Program-made: the position numbers and the translations under genes
Notes under the pieces: model-generated
Told to the model about the DNA's origin: nothing
What the model saw: the letters and a program-made list of their open reading frames with translations, nothing else
Databases searched by the model: none
NCBI RefSeq assembly: GCF_009852415.1
Contig: NZ_WOXS01000002.1
Coordinates: 4,380,001-4,444,000 of the forward strand
Length of the DNA stretch: 64,000 nt
Direction of reading: 5' to 3'
Origin: Streptomyces sp. Tu 3180
GTDB lineage: Bacteria; Actinomycetota; Actinomycetes; Streptomycetales; Streptomycetaceae
Shown: positions 8,349 through 18,142 of the stretch, one piece after another
Position numbering within the stretch: the first letter of the stretch is position 1
Layout: the number at the start of each line of letters is the position of its first letter

Positions 8349-8518
8349 GCAGCGCACCTAATGACGCGAGCTCCTCACCTGCGTCGATCGTCCGTACGCG
8401 TCCGGGCTCGTTCGCCGTTGTCGGTCGGCGTTGTGACGCAGTTAGACACTCAGCAGCGGTCTGCCTCGGCATGTGACACCTCGACCGACTGCACGCAGTC
8501 TTCACCGACGGTCACCCC

Positions 8519-8716
8519 TCAGGGCCGCTGAGGATCGACTGGGCCCGAGACGGGGGCCGGCCGTTGCGGCGGTTCGTCATTGCTGAGCGCTGCAATGAGT
8601 GGCACCCCGCCCAACAACAAGAGCATGAGGGCCGCAATGACTTTGCCACTCCTAATTTTCGTCGCCCGGAACAAAATTTTCGCGTTTTCCGACTCTGCTG
8701 AAAATGTAACTTTCAC
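8519..8716 (-). CDS. Possible small single-pass membrane protein
   Basis: A frame of about 65 codons in unusually A/T-rich DNA, which itself marks recent transfer. It has a charged N-terminus, one hydrophobic helix (VIAALMLLLLGGVPLIAAL, about residues 25-43) and a Pro-rich tail. A GTG start at 8716 sits close behind a TTGAGGAAA stretch. No family is recognised; it may be cargo of the element. Confidence 0.4.
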   Translation of the reverse strand: MKVTFSAESENAKILFRATKIRSGKVIAALMLLLLGGVPLIAALSNDEPPQRPAPVSGPVDPQRP

Positions 8717-8731
8717 TTTCCTCAACCTCAA

Positions 8732-9373
8732 CGTAGTCAGTGAATCATGACAAAACTGTATATAACGGACTCCATGGTGGCGGTTCGGGTGGTGTCGTCG
8801 CAGGCGAACGACCCTTTATCCCGCAATGTGGATTTCGTCGTGATTATTGGTTATGTGGCATGGATCGCCAGAGCGGCTGCCTAGGGAGCTGCGGCACGCG
8901 CGGGCGGCTGCCGCCGGCCGTCGAGCCTGCTCTGTAGCGCGGTGGCCCCGCGTGTGAACGGGCGGGGCCGCCAACCCGCCCGGCATGCGTCCTGCACGGG
9001 CGCCCACATGTCACCGCACCGTAGGACCGGCTTAGAAGATGCGGGCCCGCTGTGGTGGGCGGTCGGATCGTCTGTGCTGCCGTCCGCCGCCGTTGTCAGC
9101 GCTGTCATCGAAGGGGGCAGCAAGCCAACCGTCGTGGAAGCGTCGGCAAGCCGCTGACCCTGTCGCTCGGTTGGGCTGTTTGCCAGATTTCGTGGTCCTG
9201 TGGACGGTTATCGTTGGCGAGTCGTCTGTATAGGCCGTACGAGGCCCTCGCATGTAGGCGCCCGATAGAACGTCTCCGGTGTGTACGTGCCTAGTGCGTC
9301 CGAAATAGGCTGACGACAGGAACAGTAGGCCTTCGGGTCGCCACCTTTTGACGAGCAAGGACACCCCCGACTG
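8732..9373. other. Gene-poor region before the Type I restriction genes
   Basis: No convincing gene is seen in these 640 bp. The left part is A/T-rich and probably holds the promoter of the small membrane protein. A 30-bp motif (8813-8841) closely matches chromosomal sequence at 31142-31171. A hairpin with 11-bp arms lies at 8941-8972. Confidence 0.5.
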
Positions 9374-10945
9374 ATGGCAGTGACCCAGCAGGAGATCGAG
9401 AACCGGTTGTGGGACGCCGCTGACGAGTTGCGCGTGGCGATGCCTGAAGCGCAGTACTCCTCGGTCGTCTTCCCGCTGATGTTCTGGAAGTACCTGTCGG
9501 ACACCTGGGAGCACCACCACCAGGAGTTCCTGGCCGACAACGAGGGCCTGGACGACCTCTCTGCCGAGGAAGCTCGCGAGATCGAGTATCGCGACTACCA
9601 GTCGTTCGAGATCCCGTTCATCCATCCCGGCACCGTCGCCGAGCGTCGCGCCTCTTGGTCGTCCATCCTCGCCACCATCACCCAGCCCGGTCTCGGCCAG
9701 CGGGTCCGCGCCTCCCTGCAGGCCATCGAGACGGCCAATCCTGACAAGTTCTCCCGCCTGTTCGGGTCCATGACTTGGACCTCCGAAGAGGTGCTGTCGG
9801 GGGAGGTGTTGGCGGCGGTCATGCAGGCGATGGACCGCACCCCAAAGATGCACGAGGGCAACATGTCCCACGACGTGCTCGGTGGGGCGTACGAGTACCT
9901 GCTGAAGCGGTTCTCCGACGGGTCCGGCACCCGCGCCGGCCAGTTCTTCACCCCTCGCGAGGTCGTCGAGCTGATAGTCGAGGTCCTGGACCCCAAGAGC
10001 TTCGAGTCGGTGTACGACCCCACCTGCGGGTCGGGCGGCATGCTCATCGCCTCCGCAAACCTCCTGAAGGCCCGCGGCGGGCGTGGCTACACGCTCAGCC
10101 TGTACGGGCAGGAGGCCGTACCGGACACCGCCGGTGTGGCCCGCATGAACCTCTTCATGCACAACCTCACCCAGTTCCAGGTCGAGGTCGGCGACACCCT
10201 GAAAGACCCGCGCTTCAAGAAGCCGGACGGCTCCGTCGCACAGTTCGACGTGATCGTCGCCAACCCGCCCTACTCCCTGAAGTGGAAGCCCTGGACCAAC
10301 GACCCGCGCGCCATCGGCGGTGTCGCGCCGCAGTCCTCGGCGGACTGGGCGTTCGTGCAGCACATGATCGCCAGCATGGACCCGAAGAAGGGGCGCGCCG
10401 GCGTCGTCCTGCCTCACGGTGTCCTCTTCCGCAGCGGCCAGGAGGGTTCGATCCGTCAGCGCGTTCTGGACGACGACCTTCTGGAAGCCGTGATCGGCCT
10501 GCCCGCAAACCTCTTCTACAACACGACGATCCCGACCTGCATCCTCGTGTTCCGCGCCCCCGGTACCAAGACCGACGAGCGCAAGAACGGGGTGCTGTTC
10601 ATCGACGCCTCAAAGCGGTTCACCAAGGCCAAGAATCGCAACATCCTCACTGACGCCGACATCGCCGACGTCGTGACCGCCTACCACTCGAGCTTCGCCG
10701 ACGGCAACCCGGTAGACCCCGACGGAGAGGGCGGCCTCTCCGCGCGGTTCGTCCCCACCACGGAGATCGTGGCGAACGGGTACGACCTCAACATCGGCCG
10801 CTACATCAAGCAGGCCGCCGCCGAGCAGGAAGACCTCGGCACCCTCATCGACGCCTACAACCTCGCCCGAGCAGAGCGCCAGAAGACCGAGCAGCGCATG
10901 CTCGATCTCCTCTCCGCCGCAGGGATCGAGGGCTTCGATGAGTGA
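9374..10945 (+). CDS. hsdM: Type I restriction-modification DNA methyltransferase subunit
   Basis: HsdM, 523 residues, the N6-adenine methyltransferase of a Type I system. The N-terminal helical domain (about 5-140) is followed by the SAM motif DPTCGSGGML near residue 215 and the catalytic NPPY at about 297-300. FTPREVVELIVEVLDP, the usual lead into motif I, is also present. It overlaps hsdS by 8 bp, so hsdMSR is one operon. The three genes form the main cargo of the integrated element and would protect host and element DNA. Confidence 0.95.
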   Translation: MAVTQQEIENRLWDAADELRVAMPEAQYSSVVFPLMFWKYLSDTWEHHHQEFLADNEGLDDLSAEEAREIEYRDYQSFEIPFIHPGTVAERRASWSSILATITQPGLGQRVRASLQAIETANPDKFSRLFGSMTWTSEEVLSGEVLAAVMQAMDRTPKMHEGNMSHDVLGGAYEYLLKRFSDGSGTRAGQFFTPREVVELIVEVLDPKSFESVYDPTCGSGGMLIASANLLKARGGRGYTLSLYGQEAVPDTAGVARMNLFMHNLTQFQVEVGDTLKDPRFKKPDGSVAQFDVIVANPPYSLKWKPWTNDPRAIGGVAPQSSADWAFVQHMIASMDPKKGRAGVVLPHGVLFRSGQEGSIRQRVLDDDLLEAVIGLPANLFYNTTIPTCILVFRAPGTKTDERKNGVLFIDASKRFTKAKNRNILTDADIADVVTAYHSSFADGNPVDPDGEGGLSARFVPTTEIVANGYDLNIGRYIKQAAAEQEDLGTLIDAYNLARAERQKTEQRMLDLLSAAGIEGFDE

Positions 10946-12131
10946 CTGGCAGCAGATTCCCCTCGGTGACCTCCTAACCCGTGTGCGCCGCAAGGTGGCC
11001 GTGGAGGATGGCGTCACCTACCCCGCAGTCAGTGTCCAGATGTACGGGCGCGGCCTCGGTGAGAAGGAGCCATTCGTCGGCGGTGTCTCGAAATACACGA
11101 CGCTGAACACAGTGCGAGAGAACGACGTCGTGCTCCGCACGATCACGGCGTTCGAGGCCCCTGCAGGCGTCGCGCGGGCGGAGCATGACGGCACCCATGT
11201 CTCCGGTGTGTTCATCACCTATGAGGTGGACCAGAGAGCTCTCCCGGAGTTCCTGGAGCTGTACTTCCAGACGCCAGTGTTCTGGGACGAGATGCAGAAC
11301 CGTGCCTCGGGAACGGTCTTGCGCCGCAAGACCATCTCCGACGCTTCGTTCCGTGCCATCCCGTTCGCTTTGCCTCCGCTGCCGACACAGGAGCGGATCG
11401 TCGAGGTGATCGGCGCGGTCGACGACCAGATCACCGCACTCGACGCGGAGGCGGGGGCGCTGGCAGCGGTTTTGCGTCGCCGACGAGCTGACCTCATCAC
11501 CGACGGCTCGGTTGAAGCCGTGAGGGCCGAGTACGCCTTCGACTTCTCCACCGGCGTGCGCCGGACACCCGACAGGGCGACCGGCCCGTACATGACGCCC
11601 TACCTCCGCTCTGCGAACGTCGGCTACGGGACGCTCGACCTGTCCGACGTGCTCGAGATGAACTACGACCCGGCGGAGCGCAAGAAGTTCGGCCTCCAGT
11701 ACGGCGACGTCGTGGTGTCCGAGGGCAGCGCAAGCGCGAATGCGGTCGGGATGCCCGCCATGTGGCGGGACGAGCTGCCAGGGCCCGTCTGCACCCAGAT
11801 GACCCTGCTCCGTCTTCGGGCGCGGGAAGGGGTCTGCATCCCTGAGTTTGTCTTCCACTGGAGCATGTGGGCCTATGAGTCCAGGGCCTTCCTTGACGTC
11901 GCGGGTGGCACCAACATCAAGCACATCAGCGCCAAGCGGGCGAAGGGCATGGCCGTGCGCCTACCGTCGCTCGACCGCCAACGCGAGATGGCGGCGGAAC
12001 TTGGCGCGATGGAGTCCGCGTTGGGGGCGGTCCGCGCGGAGGCCGCCCGTCTCCGTGAAGTCCGGGCGGGGCTGCTGTCGGGGCTGCTGGACCGCACCAT
12101 CGACATCGAGTCTGCCGAGCTGGGGGTCTGA
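10938..12131 (+). CDS. hsdS: Type I restriction-modification specificity subunit
   Basis: HsdS, 397 residues, which selects the DNA target for the methyltransferase and nuclease complexes. It has the two-repeat layout: a first target-recognition domain (about 1-130), a conserved helix with PLPTQERIVEVIGAVDDQI, a second recognition domain (about 190-340) and a final spacer helix with LDRQREMAAELGAMESAL. The recognition sequence cannot be predicted here. It starts inside the end of hsdM and ends 3 nt before hsdR, so the three proteins are translated together. Confidence 0.92.
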   Translation: MSDWQQIPLGDLLTRVRRKVAVEDGVTYPAVSVQMYGRGLGEKEPFVGGVSKYTTLNTVRENDVVLRTITAFEAPAGVARAEHDGTHVSGVFITYEVDQRALPEFLELYFQTPVFWDEMQNRASGTVLRRKTISDASFRAIPFALPPLPTQERIVEVIGAVDDQITALDAEAGALAAVLRRRRADLITDGSVEAVRAEYAFDFSTGVRRTPDRATGPYMTPYLRSANVGYGTLDLSDVLEMNYDPAERKKFGLQYGDVVVSEGSASANAVGMPAMWRDELPGPVCTQMTLLRLRAREGVCIPEFVFHWSMWAYESRAFLDVAGGTNIKHISAKRAKGMAVRLPSLDRQREMAAELGAMESALGAVRAEAARLREVRAGLLSGLLDRTIDIESAELGV

Positions 12132-12134
12132 GCC

Positions 12135-15100
12135 GTGGCGAAGGGTATTCGGGAGCGTGAGTTCCAGAACCTGGTGATCCAGTGGTCCCTCCCGATGGGA
12201 TGGGGCTTCACGGCGGGCAGGTCGTTACCGCGCGAGACGACGCAGACGGTGGTCGTCGGCCAGCTGCGGGACGCCATCGTCCGGCTCAATCCTGGGGTGA
12301 TCGATGGGTTCGACGTGGACGCGGTGGTCGAGGAGATCGTCGCCACGGTCAACGCCGTCGAAGGTGGGCTGGTGCGGGCCAACGAGCAGGTGCTGCGCCT
12401 GCTGCGCGGGCGTAAGGAGTTCCGGGACGCCGACGGCGTGTGGCACGCCCTGAAGGTCATCGACTTCGAGCACCCGACCGCCAACACCCTCGTCGTGTCG
12501 GACGAGGTGACCATCACCGTCCCCGGCAAGACCTCCCGCCGGTTCGACCTCGTGTACTGGGTCAACGGCCTGCCCCTGGTCGTGGTCGAGGTGAAGTCAC
12601 CGACCGCGAAGTCCGGGTGGGCGGATGCCGCCCGCGAGATCAACGACGTGTACGTCACCGAGTACCCGTGGTTCTTCACCCCCAACGTCTTCGCCGTCGC
12701 CTCCGACGGGCTGAAGCTGCGGTTCGGTGCCGCCGGGGCGCCCACGAACCTGTGGCAGCCGTTCCGGTCCACCGCCGACGACGAGAACCTGTCCGGGCAG
12801 GCCGACGTGCAACGCTCCGTCGAGCTGCTGCTGGACCCGGCCACGATCCTGGACATGCTGGCCAATTTCGCCCTGTTCGACACCTCTGGGGGCGGGGTGG
12901 ACAAGAAGTACCTGCCCCGCTACCCGCAGATGGAGGCCGCGCACCTGATCCACGAGCGGGTCCTGGAGGGCGGGTCGAAGGGCCTGATATGGCACCACCA
13001 AGGGTCCGGGAAGACGCTGCTGATGGTGTTCGCCGCCTCGCTGCTGCTGGCCGACACCCGCACCGAGTCGCCCACGATCATCCTGCTCTCGGATCGGACC
13101 CAGCTCGTCCGGCAGACCTCCGGGGTGTTCACCTCCGCGATGGGGGACGCCCACTTCCACCAGCCCGCCACCAGCGCCGAGCTGCGGGCGCTGCTGGCCG
13201 ACGACGTGCGCGGCGTCATCTCCACGACCGTCCACAAGTTCGCCGACGCCGGCAAGAACCTGTCGACCCGGGACAACATCATCGTGCTGGTCGACGAGGC
13301 ACACCGCACCCAGTCCGCCCGGTCGAAGTCCCTGGCCGGGCAGATGCGCGCAGCGTTGCCGCACGCGAAGTTCTTCGGCATGACCGGCACCCCCGTCCGC
13401 AACCTCGCCACCGACACCTTCGCCCTCTTCGGCGAGGAGAGTGACCCGGGCCGGGTGCTGCACCGGTACTCGGTGTCCCGGTCCCTGCTGGACGAGGCGA
13501 CCGTCCCGGTGATGCTGGACCCGCATCCGGTCGCCTTCGAGATAGACGACCAGGCGTTGCAGGCCGAGTTCGACCAGTTCGCCGACGACTTCGACCTCGA
13601 CGACCCCGACCGCGAGGTTCTGTCCCGCAAGTTCGGGCGCCTCACCTCGGTGTTTGCCAATCCCGACCGCATCCACGCGGTGTGCCAGCACATCGTGGAC
13701 CACTACCTGGCCGGCGCCTACCGCAACGGCCTCAAGGCCCAGGTCGTCGCCTTCAACCGTGAGCTGGCCGTGGCGTACACGGACGAGATCAATGAGCTGC
13801 TGGCCGGCTTCGAGGCGTCACAGGTGCTCGCCGAGGTCGGGAAGCATGACCGGATCACCGCCGAGGTGAACATCTCCGTCTCGGACTCCAAGGACGAAGA
13901 CCTGGCCATGCGGCCGTTCCGGCTCTCGGAGGCCGAGGAGGAGGAGCAGAAGCGGCGGTTCCTCACCCCGGACGACCCGCTGTGCTTCCTGGTGGTGACC
14001 GCGAAGCTGATGACCGGGTTCGACGCCCCCAACGAGGGCGTCCTCTACCTGGACAAGCCGCTGAAGGCCCACACCTTGTTCCAAACGATCACCCGCCCGA
14101 ACCGCACCTGGGTGTCCCCGACCGGGTTCGTGAAGACCTCCGGCGCGGTCGTGGACTACATCGGCCTGGCCGAAGAGGTCCAGCGGGCCGTCGCCGACCC
14201 CACCGCAAAGGGGGCCGGCAAGGGCGGCGGGTTCGTCACCGACCTGTCCGAGCTGGTCGCCGAGTTCCGCACCACCTTCGCCCGCATCGAAGACCTCCTC
14301 GCGGACGTGGACGGCCTGGACCTCACGGTCCACGGATACGAATCCGTGCGAGCCATCAACGTCTTCCTGGACGCCAACCCTGGCGCCGCCGAGGTGTTCA
14401 CCAAGGACTACCGGCTCCTGGCCCGCCTGTACCCGCTGATCAACACCGACAAGCGGATCGCCAAGTACCGGGACGGCTTCGCCCTGTTCGGGTCCGTGTA
14501 CACGACCCTGTTCAAGAAGTCCTCCGACGAGGAGCGCAAGGAACGGCTGGCCGAGCTGGGACCGATGGTCCTGGAGATCATCAACGCCCACGTCCACTCC
14601 TTCTCCGTGGTCGCCTCCCAAGAAGAACCCCTCGTCCTGGACGCCCAGGGCATCGCCATACTCAAGGAGCTGCTGGCCCTCGTCCGCCCCAAGCCCGACA
14701 AGGACGACGGCGAGGACAAGAAGCCGCCGTCCGCGGCGGAGATCCTGGACCACATCAAGGCCGCCCTCGACAAGGGCGTCGACCCGGGCTCCGCGAAGTA
14801 CACCGCCCTCGCGGAGCGGATCAAGCAACTGCGGGACCGGATCATCCAGAACGCCCAGGACGCCCTCGAGTTCCTGTCCGAAGCACTCCGGGTCGCCCGC
14901 GCCATCGTGGACGCCGAAAAGCACCCCGACGAAGCCGTCGTCGTGCTGGATGACGACCACGTGGGCGTTCTGTCGCGGATCATCCATGACCACGCGCCAT
15001 CCGGCCTCACGGTCACGGAGAGGAACCTGGCCGAGGAGATCGACCAGGTGGTCACCCACACCCTCGCCCGGTCATGGGACAACGCCGATGCCCGCAACCG

Positions 15101-15212
15101 AGGCGTCCGCCGCGCCACCGCCCAGGTCTTCCGGCGGTACGCCCTGAAGCCGGTGGGGGAGCCGTACGATTCCACCGTCGCCTATATCGAAGCCCACTAT
15201 CTCGTTGACTGA
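12135..15212 (+). CDS. hsdR: Type I restriction endonuclease subunit R
   Basis: HsdR, 1025 residues, the translocating nuclease. The N-terminal PD-(D/E)XK nuclease is visible as FDLVYWVNGLPLVVVEVKSP (about residues 137-156). The motor has Walker A HHQGSGKTLLM near residue 290, the DEAH box VLVDEAHRTQ near 385, and motif III MTGTPVRN. The C-terminal third is helical and contacts the methylase. It starts with GTG 3 nt after hsdS. No disruption is visible, so the system looks functional. A hairpin at 15222-15247 follows. Confidence 0.95.
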   Translation: MAKGIREREFQNLVIQWSLPMGWGFTAGRSLPRETTQTVVVGQLRDAIVRLNPGVIDGFDVDAVVEEIVATVNAVEGGLVRANEQVLRLLRGRKEFRDADGVWHALKVIDFEHPTANTLVVSDEVTITVPGKTSRRFDLVYWVNGLPLVVVEVKSPTAKSGWADAAREINDVYVTEYPWFFTPNVFAVASDGLKLRFGAAGAPTNLWQPFRSTADDENLSGQADVQRSVELLLDPATILDMLANFALFDTSGGGVDKKYLPRYPQMEAAHLIHERVLEGGSKGLIWHHQGSGKTLLMVFAASLLLADTRTESPTIILLSDRTQLVRQTSGVFTSAMGDAHFHQPATSAELRALLADDVRGVISTTVHKFADAGKNLSTRDNIIVLVDEAHRTQSARSKSLAGQMRAALPHAKFFGMTGTPVRNLATDTFALFGEESDPGRVLHRYSVSRSLLDEATVPVMLDPHPVAFEIDDQALQAEFDQFADDFDLDDPDREVLSRKFGRLTSVFANPDRIHAVCQHIVDHYLAGAYRNGLKAQVVAFNRELAVAYTDEINELLAGFEASQVLAEVGKHDRITAEVNISVSDSKDEDLAMRPFRLSEAEEEEQKRRFLTPDDPLCFLVVTAKLMTGFDAPNEGVLYLDKPLKAHTLFQTITRPNRTWVSPTGFVKTSGAVVDYIGLAEEVQRAVADPTAKGAGKGGGFVTDLSELVAEFRTTFARIEDLLADVDGLDLTVHGYESVRAINVFLDANPGAAEVFTKDYRLLARLYPLINTDKRIAKYRDGFALFGSVYTTLFKKSSDEERKERLAELGPMVLEIINAHVHSFSVVASQEEPLVLDAQGIAILKELLALVRPKPDKDDGEDKKPPSAAEILDHIKAALDKGVDPGSAKYTALAERIKQLRDRIIQNAQDALEFLSEALRVARAIVDAEKHPDEAVVVLDDDHVGVLSRIIHDHAPSGLTVTERNLAEEIDQVVTHTLARSWDNADARNRGVRRATAQVFRRYALKPVGEPYDSTVAYIEAHYLVD

Positions 15213-15221
15213 CGAATACGG

Positions 15222-15247
15222 GAAGGCCCGGACCGCCCTGGGCCTTC
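15222..15247 (+). terminator. Terminator-like hairpin after hsdR
   Basis: Arms GAAGGCCC and GGGCCTTC with a 10-nt loop, 9 bp after the hsdR stop and between the convergent hsdR and AIPR genes. There is no long T-run, as is common in streptomycetes. Confidence 0.55.
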
Positions 15248-15313
15248 GTTGCCTCGTCTGCCAGTTCGGACACTCTCAGCTGGCTTCGTGTCCTGCGAGG
15301 TTAGGCAACAAGC

Positions 15314-17391
15314 TCATTCTTCCTCTTCTTCTGCTTCCTGGCGCAACCGGTCGGCGATGTCCACTAGAGAACCGCGCTGCGGAACGAACCAGCGCCGCGT
15401 GCCCTGAAGCGGTTTGCTCTGGTAACCGGCCTCCACGAGCATCTTCTGGGCCAGACCGGTCGGCGAGTATGCGACACCGTCCACCGCCCATACCAGGCAG
15501 TTGCGGCGCTGCCGGGTCCAGGTCGCACGAGCCCGGCGTGCATCGGCCGTGAGCCAGGGGGTGAGCTGCTGCTGTTCGCGGCCCGGGACTGGGCGGAACT
15601 CGACGAGCGTCCCTTCCTCCAGCGCGTTGTTCTCGAAAATCACGGTGACAGCGTTGGCTTGCCGCGCGTGCCGTTCACGCTCGGACGCGCGGTACTCCGA
15701 TGAGAGGGGCGGAGGTTGATTGTCCCCCTGCAGGGTCACCAGCGCTGAACCAGCGACGTCCGAATATCGCTCAGCATTGCGGAAGATGCTGCTCACCTGA
15801 CTCTTGGGTCCGTAACCCGTGTCGATCCAGTGGATCAGCGTGGCTACAGCGGCGTCCACGAGCTCGGCGACGCACGCCGGTACCGTCGGCCAATCTGATT
15901 CGGAAATCTCCTGCCAGCCTCGGGGCAGGCACTGGAAGGTCACGTGGGCGATGAGCAGTCGCCCAAGGTCGGCGAGTGTGCCGGCGCGCCCCTCCCACTG
16001 CGGGCGTTGTACGTCGATCTGCCGCTCAACCTCCCGGAGCACCAGGATGGTGCGCCAGGTCTTCACCGCGTCGGTGCGGTGGAGCGGAAATAGCCGGTGG
16101 TGCTGCTTCGGATCCCAGAGAAGATCGATGTCCACGTTGGCTTGGAAGGACAGTTCCGGAGAGGCGTGGGCACAGGCGAGCGCGGTTGCGGCCTCCCTGA
16201 GGGTGCAACCGTCCTCCTTCGACTGCGGTGGCTCCTCGCCCCGGCGCAGGACGTAGGTCTTCCGCAGCCGAAGCAGAAAGTCGTCGCGGAGCTGCTGCTG
16301 CACCTTCTCCAGGGCGATGAAGTCCTGGGGCTCCACCCTGTTCTGGGTGTTGGTCGTTCGGGTGACGTCGTGGTCGAAGCCCTCCGGGCAGTCCGTCAAG
16401 GAGATGATGCGGACGCCGATTCGTGCGCGTGTGGCGACATCCGGGGTTTGCTGGTACGCCTCGTGGACGGAGGCGACCGTCTGAGCGCCGTTGACAATGC
16501 TCGCTCCCTCCATTTCCAGGTCCCCCGAGGGCCCATGATCACCTTGTCGCATAGCACCGTGATCCCGTTGTTGAAGTACCAGAAGTACTCGGGCCTTCTG
16601 CGAAGGGTCTCCACAAGGGTGCGATTTACCGCGGTGACACCGAGCGGATTGCGGATATTCCGCTGGAAGAGTCGGTGGTGGTTGTCCTCGTACCAGCGGG
16701 CGACCTCCGCGCCTCCTATCGTTCCGTGGTACGCCAGGATGGGATCCTTGATCGGACTGACATCGACAGCCGAGGCCGACGCCTTCAGCTTGATCTGGGG
16801 TTCGGCGATTCCGGAGCGCAGGATGCGGATGAAGTCCGGCAGTCGCAGGGGGCGCAGGCGCAGCGAGTCCTCGTACTCCGCGCAGAACCGGTCGAGCACC
16901 TCCTTGGCCTCGGCCCCCATCGGCTGGGTCCCTGCCCAGGCTGGCAGCAGGGTGATCTGTACCCGCGGATTGCTGAGTGCCCGTTCCAGATCGGGGATGA
17001 GCGGCGTCAGCTTAGCGTTGAAGCACTGGTACTCCCGAGCGATCAGTAATTCCAGACCATTCTTCAGGTCGAGGGCAGCGTTCTTAGAGAAGGTGGCTGT
17101 GCCGTCGCTACTCCACTTCGCCTGTACCACCCAGACCTGGGGCTCTTCTGAGGCGAGATCCACCGCCACGGCGTCGATGCCCTGGTCGCTGAACGAGTCG
17201 ATGACGAACTCGGCGCAACGCTGCAGCGGATAGCCGGTGAACTCGCGGATCGCCAGGGCAGCCAGGGAGCGGGAGAGAAATGAGTTCCGCTGGATTCGCT
17301 GCTCAAACTTGGACAGATCCTCAACGGGGACGATCCCAGTGAACTGCTCATCGAGGGCGTGTTCGAGCTGCTGGGCGTGCAGAGCGGTCAC
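15314..17391 (-). pseudogene. AIPR-family phage-resistance protein, frameshifted
   Basis: A homologue of the intact protein at 18143-20251, in the AIPR (abortive infection phage resistance) family. The first frame carries an N-terminal restriction-nuclease-like segment (GIDAVAVDLASEEPQVWVVQ then AKW) and ends its homology at YFWYFNNGITVLCDKVIMGP. The second continues with GASIVNGAQTVASVHEAYQQ to the glutamate-rich end. One extra base in the five-C run (plus strand) at 16522-16526 would join them into a protein of about 691 residues. GTG at 17391, with GGAG 5 nt upstream, matches the paralogue's start. It may be a dead gene, a phase-variable switch, or a base-calling loss. Confidence 0.75.
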
Positions 17392-17644
17392 TGTGCTCCT
17401 GTCGGCGGCTGGCGGCCGTGCTGGGACGGTGGCGAGGGGTTCGCCCACGCCTCATCAGCGATTCAGGTTGCTTGCCGAAGAGTCAGCACGTCAAGCACTT
17501 TGCCGCACTGCGTAGCTCCGATGGGACTGAGAGCAGCGAAGATCCGCTGGGGTCCGGGACTCACGGGCCTAGCCGAATGGCACGGTGCGAGCCGTCGGAT
17601 TACCCCCGCGTCGGTGGCCACCGTGGCGATCGGGGCCTTTGCGC

Positions 17645-17694
17645 TGGTGCCCCCGGCAGGATTCGAACCTGCGACACCCGCTCTAGGAGAGAGG
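17645..17694 (-). tRNA. tRNA-Arg(CCT) 3' fragment, att remnant
   Basis: On the minus strand the sequence from the anticodon loop CTCCTAG, through AGCGG and the T-arm GCAGGTTCGAATCCTGC, to the acceptor strand CGGGGGC and ACCA is well preserved. The 5' half is not: the matching acceptor strand GCCCCCG is absent and the D- and anticodon stems have mismatches. This is what an integrase leaves at the distal end of an element. I read it as the att scar of a second element that used tRNA-Arg. Confidence 0.75.
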
Positions 17695-17792
17695 CTGGGT
17701 GATCTCCCTCCTGAGCTGCGGCTTCACCGGGCGAGGTAGCGGGCGGGTACTCGCCCATGAGGCACCGGTGTTGACCGTGGCTGCCCCCTGCA

Positions 17793-17812
17793 TCTGGCAC
17801 GGTTGTGGCACG
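17793..17812. repeat. Putative integrase arm sites beside the tRNA-Arg scar
   Basis: TCTGGCACG at 17793 and TGTGGCACG at 17804, spaced 11 bp, about 100 bp inside the tRNA-Arg fragment. The tRNA-Gly att has the same motif pair, spacing and distance on its left side. Confidence 0.55.
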
Positions 17813-18142
17813 AACCTCAGCCGACGACAGCCAGCCACGACGGCGGGTGCGTCGACCGACCAGGCGCGCGTGTGTCTCGCTGCAGCCCCACCGGCCTCAG
17901 CCACGTTGTCGAGTGTTGCCAGCCACTCCTTCCGCGGCGAGAGGAGTGGCACACGGCTTCGGAGGCCCCGTGAGTCCCACACGTATTGCGAGGGCAGGGG
18001 CCTAGAGACGCCCTCCGTCGCCCCGCCAGTCCATGAATAGGCCGCAGAGCTGGCAGGGCACTATGCACTCGCTGCCACTCTGAGCAAGCCGCTAGCGGAG
18101 GAAGGAGTACACCCGCTCCAGGAGGGCGAAAGGGGACCTCGG

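Larger units (their letters stand above)
17392..18142. other. Inter-AIPR region with tRNA-Arg remnant
   Basis: No protein gene is supported in these 750 bp. The notable contents are a tRNA-Arg(CCT) 3' fragment at 17645-17694 and a pair of TCTGGCACG-like repeats at 17793-17812, an arrangement like the left att of the element. Short frames crossing the tRNA fragment (for example one reading VPPAGFEPATPA) are artefacts of tRNA sequence. Confidence 0.5.

Noticed and set aside
8038-8505. A 155-codon minus-strand frame overlapping the zinc-ribbon gene
   Set aside because: No recognisable domain and no ribosome site; the 66-residue frame with paired cysteines is more convincing.
17359-17739. A 126-codon frame reading VPPAGFEPATPA
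   Set aside because: This is the usual false protein produced by reading through a tRNA T-arm; the DNA is the tRNA-Arg fragment.
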